Made by a program: the position numbers and the translations under genes. Of a stretch of DNA of 64,000 nucleotides, positions 7,184 through 16,478 are shown piece by piece; within the stretch, counting starts at the first letter, position 1, and each line of letters begins with the position of its first letter. This DNA comes from JBCDHN01 sp965224535 (GTDB taxonomy: Bacteria > Verrucomicrobiota > Verrucomicrobiia > Verrucomicrobiales > DEV007): NCBI GenBank assembly GCA_965224535.1, contig CBDCZR010000001.1, forward strand, positions 185,704 through 249,703, in the 5' to 3' direction. The notes beneath the pieces were generated by a model that did not search any database, was not told the origin of the DNA, and was given only the letters and a program-made list of their open reading frames with translations.

Positions 7184-9559
7184 TCATTCGACGAACCGAA
7201 TCTCGGCAAAGTCCGCCAAATTCGCGCTGGTGGCGGCGCCGGTTGTGTTCATGCGCTGATATTCGCGCACGCTGCCTTCCTGCGGCGGTTTGTCCGATTT
7301 CAGACCTTTGTCGGCGACCCGGTGGCGGGTGAAATTTCCGGTCCAGACCGTATTCGTGCCGGAACCGGGAACCAAAGCGTCGGAGAACGCGGCATACGGC
7401 AGGAAAACCTCCAAGCTCCAGAAATCCTCACCACGATGCGCCGCGGCGGCAAAACCCGGGCATTCCCAGGTGGTGTCCTTCATCTTGGAATCCCAGAAAG
7501 CGATGTCCGGGTTCACGATGAACTGGTAGAATTCGCCTTCGTTCTTGCCGGTGACATCGATGAAAAGCTCGACGCAATCGTCCCACCAGACCTCGCCATT
7601 GTCGTGGCCGCCGTGTTTGGTTTCGAGCAAATTCGGCGTCGGCTCGTGCATATGGAAGCCAAAAGTGATGCCGTCGAGCGTCCAAACCGCGCGCAGTTCG
7701 GTTGGGTAGCGGGCCGGATCGCCCTTGGTCTTGCCGGTGGCTTGGACGAAGGCATTCGGCGCGGCGCGTTCCCACTCCGGATCGTCCAATTTCCCGTCCA
7801 GCTTGGGGTTTTCGCCGGCTTTTTGCGCGATCAGTGGCTTGAACCCGCGGCCCGCCATGATTTCCGCCTCTTCGTAGAATTCCAGCAGCGCCGGTTCGTA
7901 GTAATCCAGCCGGGCAGTCACCAATTCGTCGCCCGCGGCCTGCTTTCGAGCTTGGGCGAAAAGCTCGCGAATCCGCGCCACGCGCGCTTCCGGAAAACTC
8001 GCTTCGTAGATCCCCTTCGGTGAAAATCGCCCGCCGGGCCAGGTGCTTTTCTCCCAGCCGTCGATTTGCAAACCAACCAACTCGCGCATCGTCGCCGACG
8101 CCGAACCGAACATGCGTTTGCAGAATTCGTCGATCGCGGCATCCACGTCGAATTCCGGGTTCCAAAGCACCTTTTGCCAGCAATACAGGCTGATGTGTTG
8201 CCGAGGCCAGTGGTTGTACTCGCCGTTGATGAACGTGCCGATCGTTTTGTCGCGGTTTTCGAGATAAAACCGCTTGGCGACGTGGGGATAGTGATAGGCG
8301 GCCTTGGTTTTGTTCGCCGGCCAGGCGGAGTAATGCCAGTTCTGGATTTTGCGGTCGCTGATCTCCGCCCAGCGGTCGATATTTCGCTGCTCGGCCTCAC
8401 GAATCGCCGGCTCCTTGTAAGCCGCGAGGCCCGGCATGCCCGCGATTTGAACCTCGACGTTTCCCGAAAATTTGTAGCCGTCCGGCGCGGCCGTGTAGTT
8501 CAGGTAGGGCAGATAAATCACGGTAAAATCCACCTCCGGCCAGCGTTTCTCGACCTCGCGCCCTAACCGGTCGACAAAACTGGCCATCACCTTGGAAGCG
8601 CCCCCGTATTGGCCGCCGCGATCGTCCCAAAGCTTGCGGCAATCCGCGCAGTAACACGCCAGCTCCACGTCCGCCGGCGAGACCGTGATCGCCTTCGCGG
8701 GAGAAATTGGCGCGTAAACCGGTTTCTTCCCAGCGACGAAATTGGCCACGCCTTCCAGGTAAGTTTCCAGCGTCCGGGGATTGCCGTAGCACAGCACATT
8801 AAACTGCCGCGAACCGTCTTCACGAAGCTGAAAGACCTCCGGCCGGCTCTGCTTCAACGCTTCGTCACGGCTCCAATCCGGCGCGTGGACTTTGATCCTG
8901 ACAGGCCACGAATTACCGCCGCGCAGGAAGGTCTGGATCGGCCCTAACATGATTCCCGAGCCCTGCCACGGATTCGACATCGGCGGCCAGATTTCACGAA
9001 GCCGAAACGCAGGCGCGTCCTCGATCCAGACGGACGGAACCGCCAACTCGGTGAGCTTCGGAATAGACTGGCCGATTTCCGAACCATCCTCGGTGGCGCG
9101 CGGAAAATACCAACGCATTCCCACGAATCGCTCCAGGAATTCGTAGGCGCCCCAGAGCTGGCCGTTGCCGGTTTTTGCCGTGTTCGCGCCGACGATGAAG
9201 ACGTGGTCGGCCGTGGTGCGAATCGCGAAACCTTCCGGCGGCATTTTGGAGGAATCCAGGCCAAGGGCGGCTGCTTCCGGGCAATCGCCGAGCACGATCG
9301 CAGGCTTCGCCAGCTTGTTCTCGACGATCCGCAATTCCACGCCGGTCGCTTTGCGAATGTAGGTTTGCAGGTCGCGGGCGCCGGCGGCTTTGTGCATCAC
9401 CACGATCGGACCGAGCGCCTTCCCATCGCGAACCAAGGTCACCGGCTGATGAGCCGCGTTAGGCTTGGCTGTCACCGGATTGAGATCCGGAGCCTCCCGG
9501 GGATTCGCGGAAGAAGCTTGGGCGGCGATCAGCAGCAGAAACGATAGCAGGTGAGTCAT
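7184..9559 (-). CDS. secreted DUF4838 protein with C-terminal CBM9-like domain
   Basis: A 791-residue protein with a short signal peptide (MTHLLSFLLLIAAQASSA). Residues ~40-130 look like an alpha-glucuronidase-type N-terminal domain (YIRKATGVELRIV...AIVLGD). The central part is the DUF4838 barrel with CYCADCRKLW and LYCWQKVLWNPEFD, and residues ~590-790 form a carbohydrate-binding-module-family-9-like domain (GKLDDPEWERA, DDCVELFIDV). The architecture is typical of polysaccharide-acting proteins in Verrucomicrobiota and Planctomycetota, although activity of DUF4838 is not established. The gene is single, convergent with the methyltransferase gene, and divergent from the DUF1553 gene. Confidence 0.85.
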   Translation of the reverse strand: MTHLLSFLLLIAAQASSANPREAPDLNPVTAKPNAAHQPVTLVRDGKALGPIVVMHKAAGARDLQTYIRKATGVELRIVENKLAKPAIVLGDCPEAAALGLDSSKMPPEGFAIRTTADHVFIVGANTAKTGNGQLWGAYEFLERFVGMRWYFPRATEDGSEIGQSIPKLTELAVPSVWIEDAPAFRLREIWPPMSNPWQGSGIMLGPIQTFLRGGNSWPVRIKVHAPDWSRDEALKQSRPEVFQLREDGSRQFNVLCYGNPRTLETYLEGVANFVAGKKPVYAPISPAKAITVSPADVELACYCADCRKLWDDRGGQYGGASKVMASFVDRLGREVEKRWPEVDFTVIYLPYLNYTAAPDGYKFSGNVEVQIAGMPGLAAYKEPAIREAEQRNIDRWAEISDRKIQNWHYSAWPANKTKAAYHYPHVAKRFYLENRDKTIGTFINGEYNHWPRQHISLYCWQKVLWNPEFDVDAAIDEFCKRMFGSASATMRELVGLQIDGWEKSTWPGGRFSPKGIYEASFPEARVARIRELFAQARKQAAGDELVTARLDYYEPALLEFYEEAEIMAGRGFKPLIAQKAGENPKLDGKLDDPEWERAAPNAFVQATGKTKGDPARYPTELRAVWTLDGITFGFHMHEPTPNLLETKHGGHDNGEVWWDDCVELFIDVTGKNEGEFYQFIVNPDIAFWDSKMKDTTWECPGFAAAAHRGEDFWSLEVFLPYAAFSDALVPGSGTNTVWTGNFTRHRVADKGLKSDKPPQEGSVREYQRMNTTGAATSANLADFAEIRFVE

Positions 9560-9809
9560 AGGACAGTTTTAGGAAGGTAAGCTCAGCTTGCCAATCGTTT
9601 TGCGCGATTGAGGGCATTTTCCGACCGCCGGATGACAAAAAGCCGGTCCAAACTCGGTATTTTCGTATCCTCTTGATCAAGCTGACCCACCTTCTTGCCA
9701 GAGCCGAGAGCGCGGATGTTTCGCGACAGGGAGAGCCTTGATTCGCATGGGACACCTCACCATGCATGTAACCACTTGCCTTTCGCGCGGAGTTTTCGTT
9801 CATTCGCCC

Positions 9810-12800
9810 ATGCTCCGCCCTTCCCAATTATTTCTCGCCGCGCTTCTCCTTGCTCCCGCCACGGCTGAGGAGACCATCGACTTCAGCCGCGATATCCGGC
9901 CGCTGCTCTCGGATCGCTGTTTCCATTGTCACGGGCCCGATCACAAAAAACGCAAGGCCGGGCTGCGATTGGACACGCGAGAGGGCGCGATGGCGCCGCT
10001 GGATGACGACGGCACTCTTTTCACGGTCGTTCCCGGCGATCCGGACAAGAGCGAGTTGTTCTATCGCATCACCACCGATGACGAGGATGACGTCATGCCG
10101 CCGCCGGATTCCAAGTTGCCGGGCTTTACCGCGGCGGAAATCGACCTGCTGCAGCGTTGGATCGAGCAGGGCGCGAGTTACCAGGATCTTTGGACGTTTG
10201 TCAGGGCGGATCGGCCTGCGTTGCCGGAGGTGAAGAACGCGAAATGGGCGCGAAATGGGATCGACCACTTCGTTTTGGCAAAGTTAGAGCGTGAGGGCAT
10301 CGCTCCTTCGCCGGAGGCCGATCGGGGGACGTTGCTTCGTCGGCTTAGTTTCGACGTCACAGGTCTGCCGCCGACCATTGAGGAGTTGGATGCGTTTTTG
10401 GCAGACAAATCGCCGGATGCGTATGAAAAAGCGGTCGATCGGTTGCTGAGTTCGAATCGTTATGGCGAGCGGATGGCGGCGGAGTGGATGGATGCGGCGC
10501 GGTATGCCGATACCAGCGGTTACCAGTACGATTGGTTCCGCACCATGTGGCGTTGGCGCGATTGGGTGATCGAGAGTTACAACGCGAACCAGCCTTACGA
10601 CGAATTTGTGACTTGGCAGCTGGCGGGGGACTTGCTGCCGAACGCGACTTTGGATCAGCAAATCGCCACCGGTTTTAACCGCAATCATCCCTTCACGATC
10701 GAGGGCGGTGTGATCGACGAGGAATACCGCGTGAGCTACGTTTCCGACCGCGTCACGACGATGGGCACGGTGTTTTTGGGGCTCACGTTAGAGTGTGCGC
10801 GTTGTCACGATCACAAGTTCGATCCGGTGTCGCAGAAGGATTTCTATCAGCTGTTCGCGTTTTTCAACCACCTGCCGGAAAAGGGGTTTGTCGGCGGCAA
10901 GCCGCTGTCTGCGCCGCCCGCGATTCCCGCGCCGACTCACGAGCAGGCTACCACGTTGGCCAAGATCGAAGCGGAGCAAAAAACCGCGATGGCGACGCTG
11001 ATGAAGGCGGATTCGAAGCTAGACGAACGCCAGGCGAACTGGGAAGCAGCGCTCGCCGATCCGTGGACGCCGGTTAGGCCGCTGACGATGAAATCGGCCG
11101 GCGGGGCGACGATGACGCTGCTGGAGGACCAGTCGGTTCTCGTCTCGGGCAAGGCGCCGGCGCGCGATATTTACGAGTTTACCGCGACGTTACCCGCTGG
11201 CGAGACGCTGACCGGTTTTCGCGTCGAGGCGTTGACCCATGAGTCGATGGCCGGTGGTGGACCGGGCCGGTCGAGCAACGGAAACGCCGTCCTAACATGT
11301 GCAGAAGTTTTTGCCGGCGATGCTGAGAAACCGCTCCGCGTTACGGTGGCCAAGGCGGATTACGAGCAGCAAGGTTACCCCGCCAAGAGCGCGATTCATC
11401 GCTTCCCCGACGCGGGATGGTCCTTTGACGGCAACCGCAACCATGCCGATCACTGGATCGTGATGGAGCTGAAGGAACCGTTTACCGCGGAGGCGGATGT
11501 TAGGCTGCGATTTTCGCTCCGGTTCGAGACCGGCTACGCCAAGCACAGCTTCGGGCGCACGCGAATTTCGGTGACGGCGCTGCCAAATCCGGCCAGCAGC
11601 GCGGCGGACGTCCAGGCGATCGCTGCTAAGCCAGCGGCGAAACGGAGTGGGGCCGAGGCCGGGAAAATCAAGCGCGCGTTTCGCGAGCAGCAGCCGGAAT
11701 TCGCCGATCTCGCCGCTACCCTGACAAAGCTCGAAACCCAGCGTGCTGAGATTGAGGCGGCGATTCCCATGACGATGATCATGAGCGATGCTCTACCCCG
11801 CGAGACCTTCGTTTTGGAGCGTGGCCAGTACGACAAGCGCGGTGAAAAGGTCGAAGCCGGCGTCCCAGAGAACCTACCGCGACTTCCCGATGGCGCGCCG
11901 CGCAACCGGCTCGGCTTAGCACAGTGGATGACCTCGCGCGAGCATCCGCTGACGGCGCGCGTGGCGGTCAATCGGCTCTGGCATCAGGTTTTTGGCGTGG
12001 GCATCGTGAAGACGGTCAACGATTTCGGCTCGCAAGCCGAGTGGCCGTCGCACCAGCAGCTGCTGGACTGGTTGGCGGTCGAGTTCATGGAATCGGGCTG
12101 GGACACCAAGGCGCTGTTGAAGCTGATCCTCACATCGTCAACCTACCGCCAAAGCTCGGACACCAGCGCGGCATTGTTGACTCGTGATCCGGAGAATCGA
12201 CTCTTGGCGCGTGGCCCGCGGCAACGGATGTCGGCGGAGATGGTTCGCGATAACGCGTTGGCGGTTTCCGGCCTGCTAAGCCCAAAAATCGGCGGCCCCA
12301 GCGTCAAACCGTATCAGCCGCCGGGATTGTGGAAGGAGCTGACCAACCGCAAGAATTTTCAGCAGGTTTACCAGGCAGACGCTGGCGACGGGCTCTATCG
12401 CCGCGGGCTCTACACCATTTGGAAACGCGCCGCGCATCACCCGATGATGGCTACCTTTGATGCGCCGAATCGGGAAGTTTGCACCTTCAGCCGGTCGGTG
12501 ACCAACACGCCGTTGCAGGCATTGGTTCTGCTGCACGACCCGCAATTTGTCGAAGCGGCGCGGCAACTGGCGGTGCGGTTGTTGCGCGAGTGTGAGGGCG
12601 TGGACGAACGGATTCGGCTGGCCTACCGTGTCGTGCTGGCTCGCGAACCGGGTGAGAGTGAGATGCGGCTGATGCGGGAGTTTGCGCAAGCTGAGGCCGC
12701 GGCGCTACGCGAAAATCCTGACGAAGCCACCAAATTGCTCGCGGTAGGGGCATCGCCCGCGCCAGATGATGTCGATCCGGTCGAACTCGCGGCGATGACG

Positions 12801-12851
12801 ATGATGGCGCGCGCGGTGTTGAATTTGAGCGAGGCGATTACGCGACATTAA
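9810..12851 (+). CDS. secreted cytochrome c-like protein with DUF1549 and DUF1553 domains
   Basis: A 1013-residue protein with a signal peptide (MLRPSQLFLAALLLAPATA). The planctomycete cytochrome c domain carries a heme motif CFHCH at residues 37-41. DUF1549 (PSCyt2) spans roughly 150-350 and contains a second CxxCH (CARCHDHKFDP, near 329). A variable middle follows, then DUF1553 (PSD1) towards the end (NRLWHQVFG, VKPYQPPGLWKEL, NTPLQALVLL). Function in this superfamily is unproven; extracytoplasmic electron transfer linked to polymer degradation is a common guess. The usual DUF1501 partner gene is absent: next comes a PQQ-repeat remnant on the other strand. The start at 9810 is chosen because the signal peptide begins there. 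Confidence 0.9.
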   Translation: MLRPSQLFLAALLLAPATAEETIDFSRDIRPLLSDRCFHCHGPDHKKRKAGLRLDTREGAMAPLDDDGTLFTVVPGDPDKSELFYRITTDDEDDVMPPPDSKLPGFTAAEIDLLQRWIEQGASYQDLWTFVRADRPALPEVKNAKWARNGIDHFVLAKLEREGIAPSPEADRGTLLRRLSFDVTGLPPTIEELDAFLADKSPDAYEKAVDRLLSSNRYGERMAAEWMDAARYADTSGYQYDWFRTMWRWRDWVIESYNANQPYDEFVTWQLAGDLLPNATLDQQIATGFNRNHPFTIEGGVIDEEYRVSYVSDRVTTMGTVFLGLTLECARCHDHKFDPVSQKDFYQLFAFFNHLPEKGFVGGKPLSAPPAIPAPTHEQATTLAKIEAEQKTAMATLMKADSKLDERQANWEAALADPWTPVRPLTMKSAGGATMTLLEDQSVLVSGKAPARDIYEFTATLPAGETLTGFRVEALTHESMAGGGPGRSSNGNAVLTCAEVFAGDAEKPLRVTVAKADYEQQGYPAKSAIHRFPDAGWSFDGNRNHADHWIVMELKEPFTAEADVRLRFSLRFETGYAKHSFGRTRISVTALPNPASSAADVQAIAAKPAAKRSGAEAGKIKRAFREQQPEFADLAATLTKLETQRAEIEAAIPMTMIMSDALPRETFVLERGQYDKRGEKVEAGVPENLPRLPDGAPRNRLGLAQWMTSREHPLTARVAVNRLWHQVFGVGIVKTVNDFGSQAEWPSHQQLLDWLAVEFMESGWDTKALLKLILTSSTYRQSSDTSAALLTRDPENRLLARGPRQRMSAEMVRDNALAVSGLLSPKIGGPSVKPYQPPGLWKELTNRKNFQQVYQADAGDGLYRRGLYTIWKRAAHHPMMATFDAPNREVCTFSRSVTNTPLQALVLLHDPQFVEAARQLAVRLLRECEGVDERIRLAYRVVLAREPGESEMRLMREFAQAEAAALRENPDEATKLLAVGASPAPDDVDPVELAAMTMMARAVLNLSEAITRH

Positions 12852-12868
12852 GGGCGGTCCGACTTCTT

Positions 12869-12994
12869 CTACTTGGCGATTTGCCAACGACCCAGGTCTC
12901 CGTTTTTGTTCAGCGCAAAGATTTTCCCGTCTGACAGGGCTGGCGGACCCCAAATCGGCCCGGCGAGAACTCGCGCCACCTTTAAAACGCCACC
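12869..12994 (-). pseudogene. 3' fragment of a PQQ-like beta-propeller gene
   Basis: About 41 codons ending in a stop read LAGPIWGPPALSDGKIFALN followed by KNGDLGRWQIAK. This is the pattern of the last blade of BamB/PQQ-repeat beta-propellers (GxPALSDGKIFxxNKNGDL). No further blades are found upstream, where the alpha/beta hydrolase gene starts on the opposite strand. I read it as the tail of a gene whose body was deleted. The assignment rests on the blade motif. Confidence 0.5.
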
Positions 12995-13045
12995 ACACCA
13001 GGATGGGCCTGAAAGACGCCGGCCAAAACGATCGTAACCCCTGGA

Positions 13046-14017
13046 ATGTTGCGTCTTCTGAAGCTGCTTGCCGCCGTCACGGGTGGAATCGCGCTGATTC
13101 TGGGCGCCATCGTTTGGACGACCGCCGGCCAGGTGATTTCGCCGCCAAAACGCGCGTTGCAGGCCTATCACCACGAATGGTTGAGCCAACCCGAAGCGCA
13201 CGGAATCACAATCGAACCAATCGCGTGCCTGGACGAAAAAGTGCCGGTGTTGATCGTGGAACCCGCCCCCTCGGCTGGCCCCGGCGAGCGTGGACGGATC
13301 GTTCGGCGGCAGTTGGCCGAGCGCGGGCGCCAACTCCGCCCGTACGGCGAAATTTCCGGAAACCTGGTCCTGCTTCACGGCCGAAAGGGGCGCAAAGAAG
13401 ACCTGCTGCCGGTTGCCGAACGGTTTTGCGCCGCGGGGTTTCGCTGCATCTTGCTCGATCTCCCGGCTCACGGCGAGAGCCCCCTGTCCGCGGCGAAATT
13501 TGGTTCGACGGAGTTTGAGGCGGCGATTCCGCAAAACGTGCTGGCTGAGTTAGGTTTGGATGGCGAGCCTTGCGCCTTGTGGGGCATGTCCATGGGTGGC
13601 GCCTACGCGGTGAGCGCGGCCCGCTCAGGCCAATGGCGGACGGTGATCGTGGTGTGTTCGTTCGACCGGCTGGACACCGTCATCTCCGAACAAAGCAGGC
13701 GGCGTTTGGGGCGCGTCGGAACGGTTTTTGGCGCGGCAGTCCGGCGAGCGATGATTTGGCGCGATGGGCCGATTTCCAAGTCGGTGAACCCAGCGGTTTG
13801 GGCAAACGAAGTGACCATTCCCGCCATGGTCGTGCATGGCGACGCCGACCGTCTTTTCGCCACAGTGCGGGGCCGAAATTTGTTCGATGGATTCGCCAGC
13901 CTGGAAAAAACCTGGGTTCCTGTGCCGGGCGGCGATCACACCCGAATTTTGGTGACTCCCATGCCGCTCTACGCCACCATGGCTGACTGGTTTTTGCAGC
14001 GGCTCGGGTCAGGTTAG
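13046..14017 (+). CDS. alpha/beta hydrolase with N-terminal membrane anchor or signal
   Basis: A 323-residue hydrolase. A hydrophobic N-terminal helix (LLAAVTGGIALILGAIVWTT) anchors or exports the protein. The oxyanion-side motif LLHGRKG occurs near residue 113, the nucleophile elbow GMSMGG near 179-184, a candidate acid in VHGDADRLF near 262, and the catalytic His in GGDHTRI near 295. Substrate is unknown; esterases and peptidases share this pattern. The gene stands alone and is convergent with the SIS gene. Confidence 0.85.
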   Translation: MLRLLKLLAAVTGGIALILGAIVWTTAGQVISPPKRALQAYHHEWLSQPEAHGITIEPIACLDEKVPVLIVEPAPSAGPGERGRIVRRQLAERGRQLRPYGEISGNLVLLHGRKGRKEDLLPVAERFCAAGFRCILLDLPAHGESPLSAAKFGSTEFEAAIPQNVLAELGLDGEPCALWGMSMGGAYAVSAARSGQWRTVIVVCSFDRLDTVISEQSRRRLGRVGTVFGAAVRRAMIWRDGPISKSVNPAVWANEVTIPAMVVHGDADRLFATVRGRNLFDGFASLEKTWVPVPGGDHTRILVTPMPLYATMADWFLQRLGSG

Positions 14018-14067
14018 CTCTGGCTCAAAACCTAACCTTTTGACTTGGCTTGGCTTAGGCTCCCCCG

Positions 14068-14868
14068 TCAGATCCCCAATTCCGCAAAGTACCTCGCCAA
14101 ACGCCTCCCATGCTCGTCGTAAGCCGCTTCGAACAGTTCCGCGGCTTTTTCCGCGCCGATGACGGTGGCGGCGGTTAGCACTTTGGGCGGCTGGCCGGCT
14201 TGCACCAGGCGTTCGGCCACCTCCGCCTTGATCGCGTTGACCAGCATCGCGCCTCCAACGGTGGAGCCCGGCGAAACCGGCGTTTCCAGGTTTTCCAGCT
14301 TCACCATGGCGTCGCCGGCGGGAGCCCCGGTGTCGAGCACCAAATCGGCGAAATCGCTGAGTTTTTTGCCGTCGGCGCGTTTGCTGGCGCTGACTGCGGA
14401 GTGCTCGCGACTGAGGATGGCGACGACTCGGACGCCGCGGCGTTGAAATTCCTCGGCCATTTCCACCGGCACCAGATTGCACCCGCTGGAGGACACCACC
14501 AAGGCGCTGTCGCCGGTTTTCAGCTCAAAGTTGCGCAGGATGCGGGCGGCGAACCCGGGCACGTTTTCCAGAAACATGGCCTGGCGTTGGCCGTTTGGGC
14601 CCACGACGGGGTTGTGGAAGGTGAGGGATAGCTCAACAATGGGGTTAAATCCGGGAAACGAGCCGTAGCGCGGCCACATTTCCTCCACCATGATGCGCGA
14701 GTGGCCGGAGCCGAAGAGGTGGACCATTTGCCCGGCCAGGATGGTTTCGGCAAACCAGTCGGCGGCTTGGCGAATTTCATCGATTTGGGACTCGCAGGTT
14801 GCAATGAGGTCGCGGCACCGGGAGAGGTATTGGGCGGCGGGTGAAGGTGGTGTGGAAGCGTCTGGCAC
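14068..14868 (-). CDS. SIS-domain sugar-phosphate-binding protein (UPF0309-like)
   Basis: A 266-residue protein of the sugar isomerase (SIS) fold. FGSGHSRIMVEEM near the N-terminal third and VVSSSGCNLVPVEMAEEF are the characteristic phosphosugar-binding Ser/Thr loops. No second catalytic domain is present, so isomerase, deacetylase-linked or regulatory roles are all possible. The start is taken as GTG at 14868 because a strong Shine-Dalgarno sequence (AAGGAGT) lies 7 bp before it, and there is no ATG at a suitable place. The gene is divergent from cysH across about 150 bp. Confidence 0.8.
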   Translation of the reverse strand: MPDASTPPSPAAQYLSRCRDLIATCESQIDEIRQAADWFAETILAGQMVHLFGSGHSRIMVEEMWPRYGSFPGFNPIVELSLTFHNPVVGPNGQRQAMFLENVPGFAARILRNFELKTGDSALVVSSSGCNLVPVEMAEEFQRRGVRVVAILSREHSAVSASKRADGKKLSDFADLVLDTGAPAGDAMVKLENLETPVSPGSTVGGAMLVNAIKAEVAERLVQAGQPPKVLTAATVIGAEKAAELFEAAYDEHGRRLARYFAELGI

Positions 14869-15018
14869 GATGTTGACTCCTTGCCCGCCAATCTCCCGGA
14901 GATCAAAGTCAAAAGGTGCAAAAATCCGGTTGACGCGGCAAAGTGATCCCGGAAGGTAAGCGTCGTCGAGAAAAACTCGACTAAACCGATAGGGAAATAG
15001 AGAATTCCGCGCGTTCAC

Positions 15019-15840
15019 ATGGCTTCCACCGCCAAAAAATCGGCTTCCAAGAAGAAAATCGCCGTTGCCGGCCGTAAGGCTCCGGTTCGCCGCGCCGCGT
15101 CCAAAAAACGCACCCGGCGAGCGCTCGATCTCCAGGAAATCGGCAACAAATTGCAGAAATTGTCGGCTGAGGAACGCACAACCTGGACGTTGGAGCAATT
15201 TCCCGGCAAGTGCGTGGTTTCCTCCAGTTTTGGCGCGCAATCCGCCGTCAGCCTGCATCTGGCAACCCGGCAGCTTCCGGACATCCCCGTCATCCTCATC
15301 GACACCGGCTACCTTTTCCCGGAAACCTACGATTTCATCGATGCCCTGACGACGCGGCTGGATTTGAATCTGAAAGTTTACCGCGCTGAAATGAGTCCCG
15401 CCTGGCAGGAGCGCCGCTACGGAAAATTGTGGGAAAACGGCGTGGCCGGCATCGAGCAATACAACACCATGAACAAGGTGGAGCCCATGAACCGCGCCTT
15501 GGCCGAATTAGGCGCGAAAGCCTGGATTTCCGGCGTGCGGCACGATCAAAGCGACGTTCGCGGCCAAATGGAAGTGCTTGGCGTGAAGAATGGCCTGCTG
15601 CGCGTTCATCCGATTATCGACTGGACCGACCGCGACGTTTTTGACTACCTGACCAAGCACAAATTGCCTTACCACCCGCTTTGGGAAGAAGGCTACGTTT
15701 CGATCGGCGATTGGCACACCTCTCACAAGCTGACCGATGTCGATGACCCTAACGATGCCAGATTTTTCGGCCTCAAGCGCGAATGCGGGCTGCACGAAGA
15801 TACGGAAAACGCCGCGGATGCCGGCGACTATATGATCTGA
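15019..15840 (+). CDS. cysH: phosphoadenylyl-sulfate (PAPS) reductase with basic N-terminal extension
   Basis: Reduces PAPS to sulfite with thioredoxin or glutaredoxin as donor. In this 273-residue protein SSSFGAQSAVSLHL is the PP-loop, and LIDTGYLFPETY and SGVRHDQSDVR are family signatures. The C-terminal catalytic cysteine is in KRECGLHE (about residues 253-260). The CC...CxxC cysteines of iron-sulfur APS reductases are missing, so the PAPS-type enzyme is indicated, consistent with a cysC gene next door. Odd: the first ~35 residues are extremely rich in Lys, Arg and Ala (KKSASKKK, RRAASKKRTRR), unlike typical CysH. First gene of the cys operon; cysC starts 4 bp after it. Confidence 0.93.
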   Translation: MASTAKKSASKKKIAVAGRKAPVRRAASKKRTRRALDLQEIGNKLQKLSAEERTTWTLEQFPGKCVVSSSFGAQSAVSLHLATRQLPDIPVILIDTGYLFPETYDFIDALTTRLDLNLKVYRAEMSPAWQERRYGKLWENGVAGIEQYNTMNKVEPMNRALAELGAKAWISGVRHDQSDVRGQMEVLGVKNGLLRVHPIIDWTDRDVFDYLTKHKLPYHPLWEEGYVSIGDWHTSHKLTDVDDPNDARFFGLKRECGLHEDTENAADAGDYMI

Positions 15841-15844
15841 GCCC

Positions 15845-16453
15845 ATGACGTCCAACGAACACATTCACCCCGTTTTCGACCGCATGTTAGGGCGCGAGGC
15901 TAAGGAGACCCGGTTAGGCCAACGCGGCCTGGTTGTGTGGCTTTACGGCCTGTCCGGATCCGGAAAATCGACGCTGGCCATCGCTATGGAACAAAAACTC
16001 GCCGAGTCGGGATTTTTCACCCAAATCCTGGATGGCGACAACATTCGCACGGGTTTGAACGCGAACCTGGGTTTCAGCGATGAGGATCGCACGGAGAACA
16101 TTCGGCGCATCGCGGAAGTGGCCAAGTTGTTCGCCAATGCCGGGGTGGTGACGATCGCCTCGTTCATCACGCCGCTGATCGAATTGCGCGAAAATGCGCG
16201 CGCGATTGTTGGCGCGGATGACTTCCTGGAAGTCTACGTTCGCGCCAGTTTCGAGACCTGCGCTAAGCGCGATCCCAAAGGTCTCTACGCCAAAGTCAAA
16301 GCCGGCGAGGTAAAGCAATTCACCGGAAAGGATTCGAGCTTTGAAGAGCCGGAGAACCCGGATTTGCTCATCGACACCGAAGGGGCTGACGTGGAGGAAT
16401 CGCTGGAGCAATTGCTAGGCAACGTCCGTCCACGCATCACACTTAAAACTTGA
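15845..16453 (+). CDS. cysC: adenylylsulfate (APS) kinase
   Basis: Phosphorylates APS to PAPS with ATP. The 202-residue protein has the Walker A motif GLSGSGKST at residues 35-43, LDGDNIRTGLN, the APS-binding region SDEDRTENIRRIAEV and the FLEVYV...C..RDPKGLY segment of the family. It is stand-alone, not fused to CysN. Four bases separate it from cysH, indicating one transcript; a short 7-bp-period repeat lies between its 3' end and cysD. Confidence 0.95.
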   Translation: MTSNEHIHPVFDRMLGREAKETRLGQRGLVVWLYGLSGSGKSTLAIAMEQKLAESGFFTQILDGDNIRTGLNANLGFSDEDRTENIRRIAEVAKLFANAGVVTIASFITPLIELRENARAIVGADDFLEVYVRASFETCAKRDPKGLYAKVKAGEVKQFTGKDSSFEEPENPDLLIDTEGADVEESLEQLLGNVRPRITLKT

Positions 16454-16472
16454 AACTGAAAACTTAAAACTT
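16441..16472. repeat. 7-bp-period intergenic repeat (ACTTAAA units)
   Basis: The 25-bp gap between cysC and cysD and the very end of cysC are made of ACTTAAA, ACTTGAA and ACTGAAA units with a 7-bp period. The last codons of cysC (TLKT) come from the repeat. A near-identical repeat lies upstream of dnaN at 60501-60530. Confidence 0.65.
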
Positions 16473-16478
16473 CTCGCA

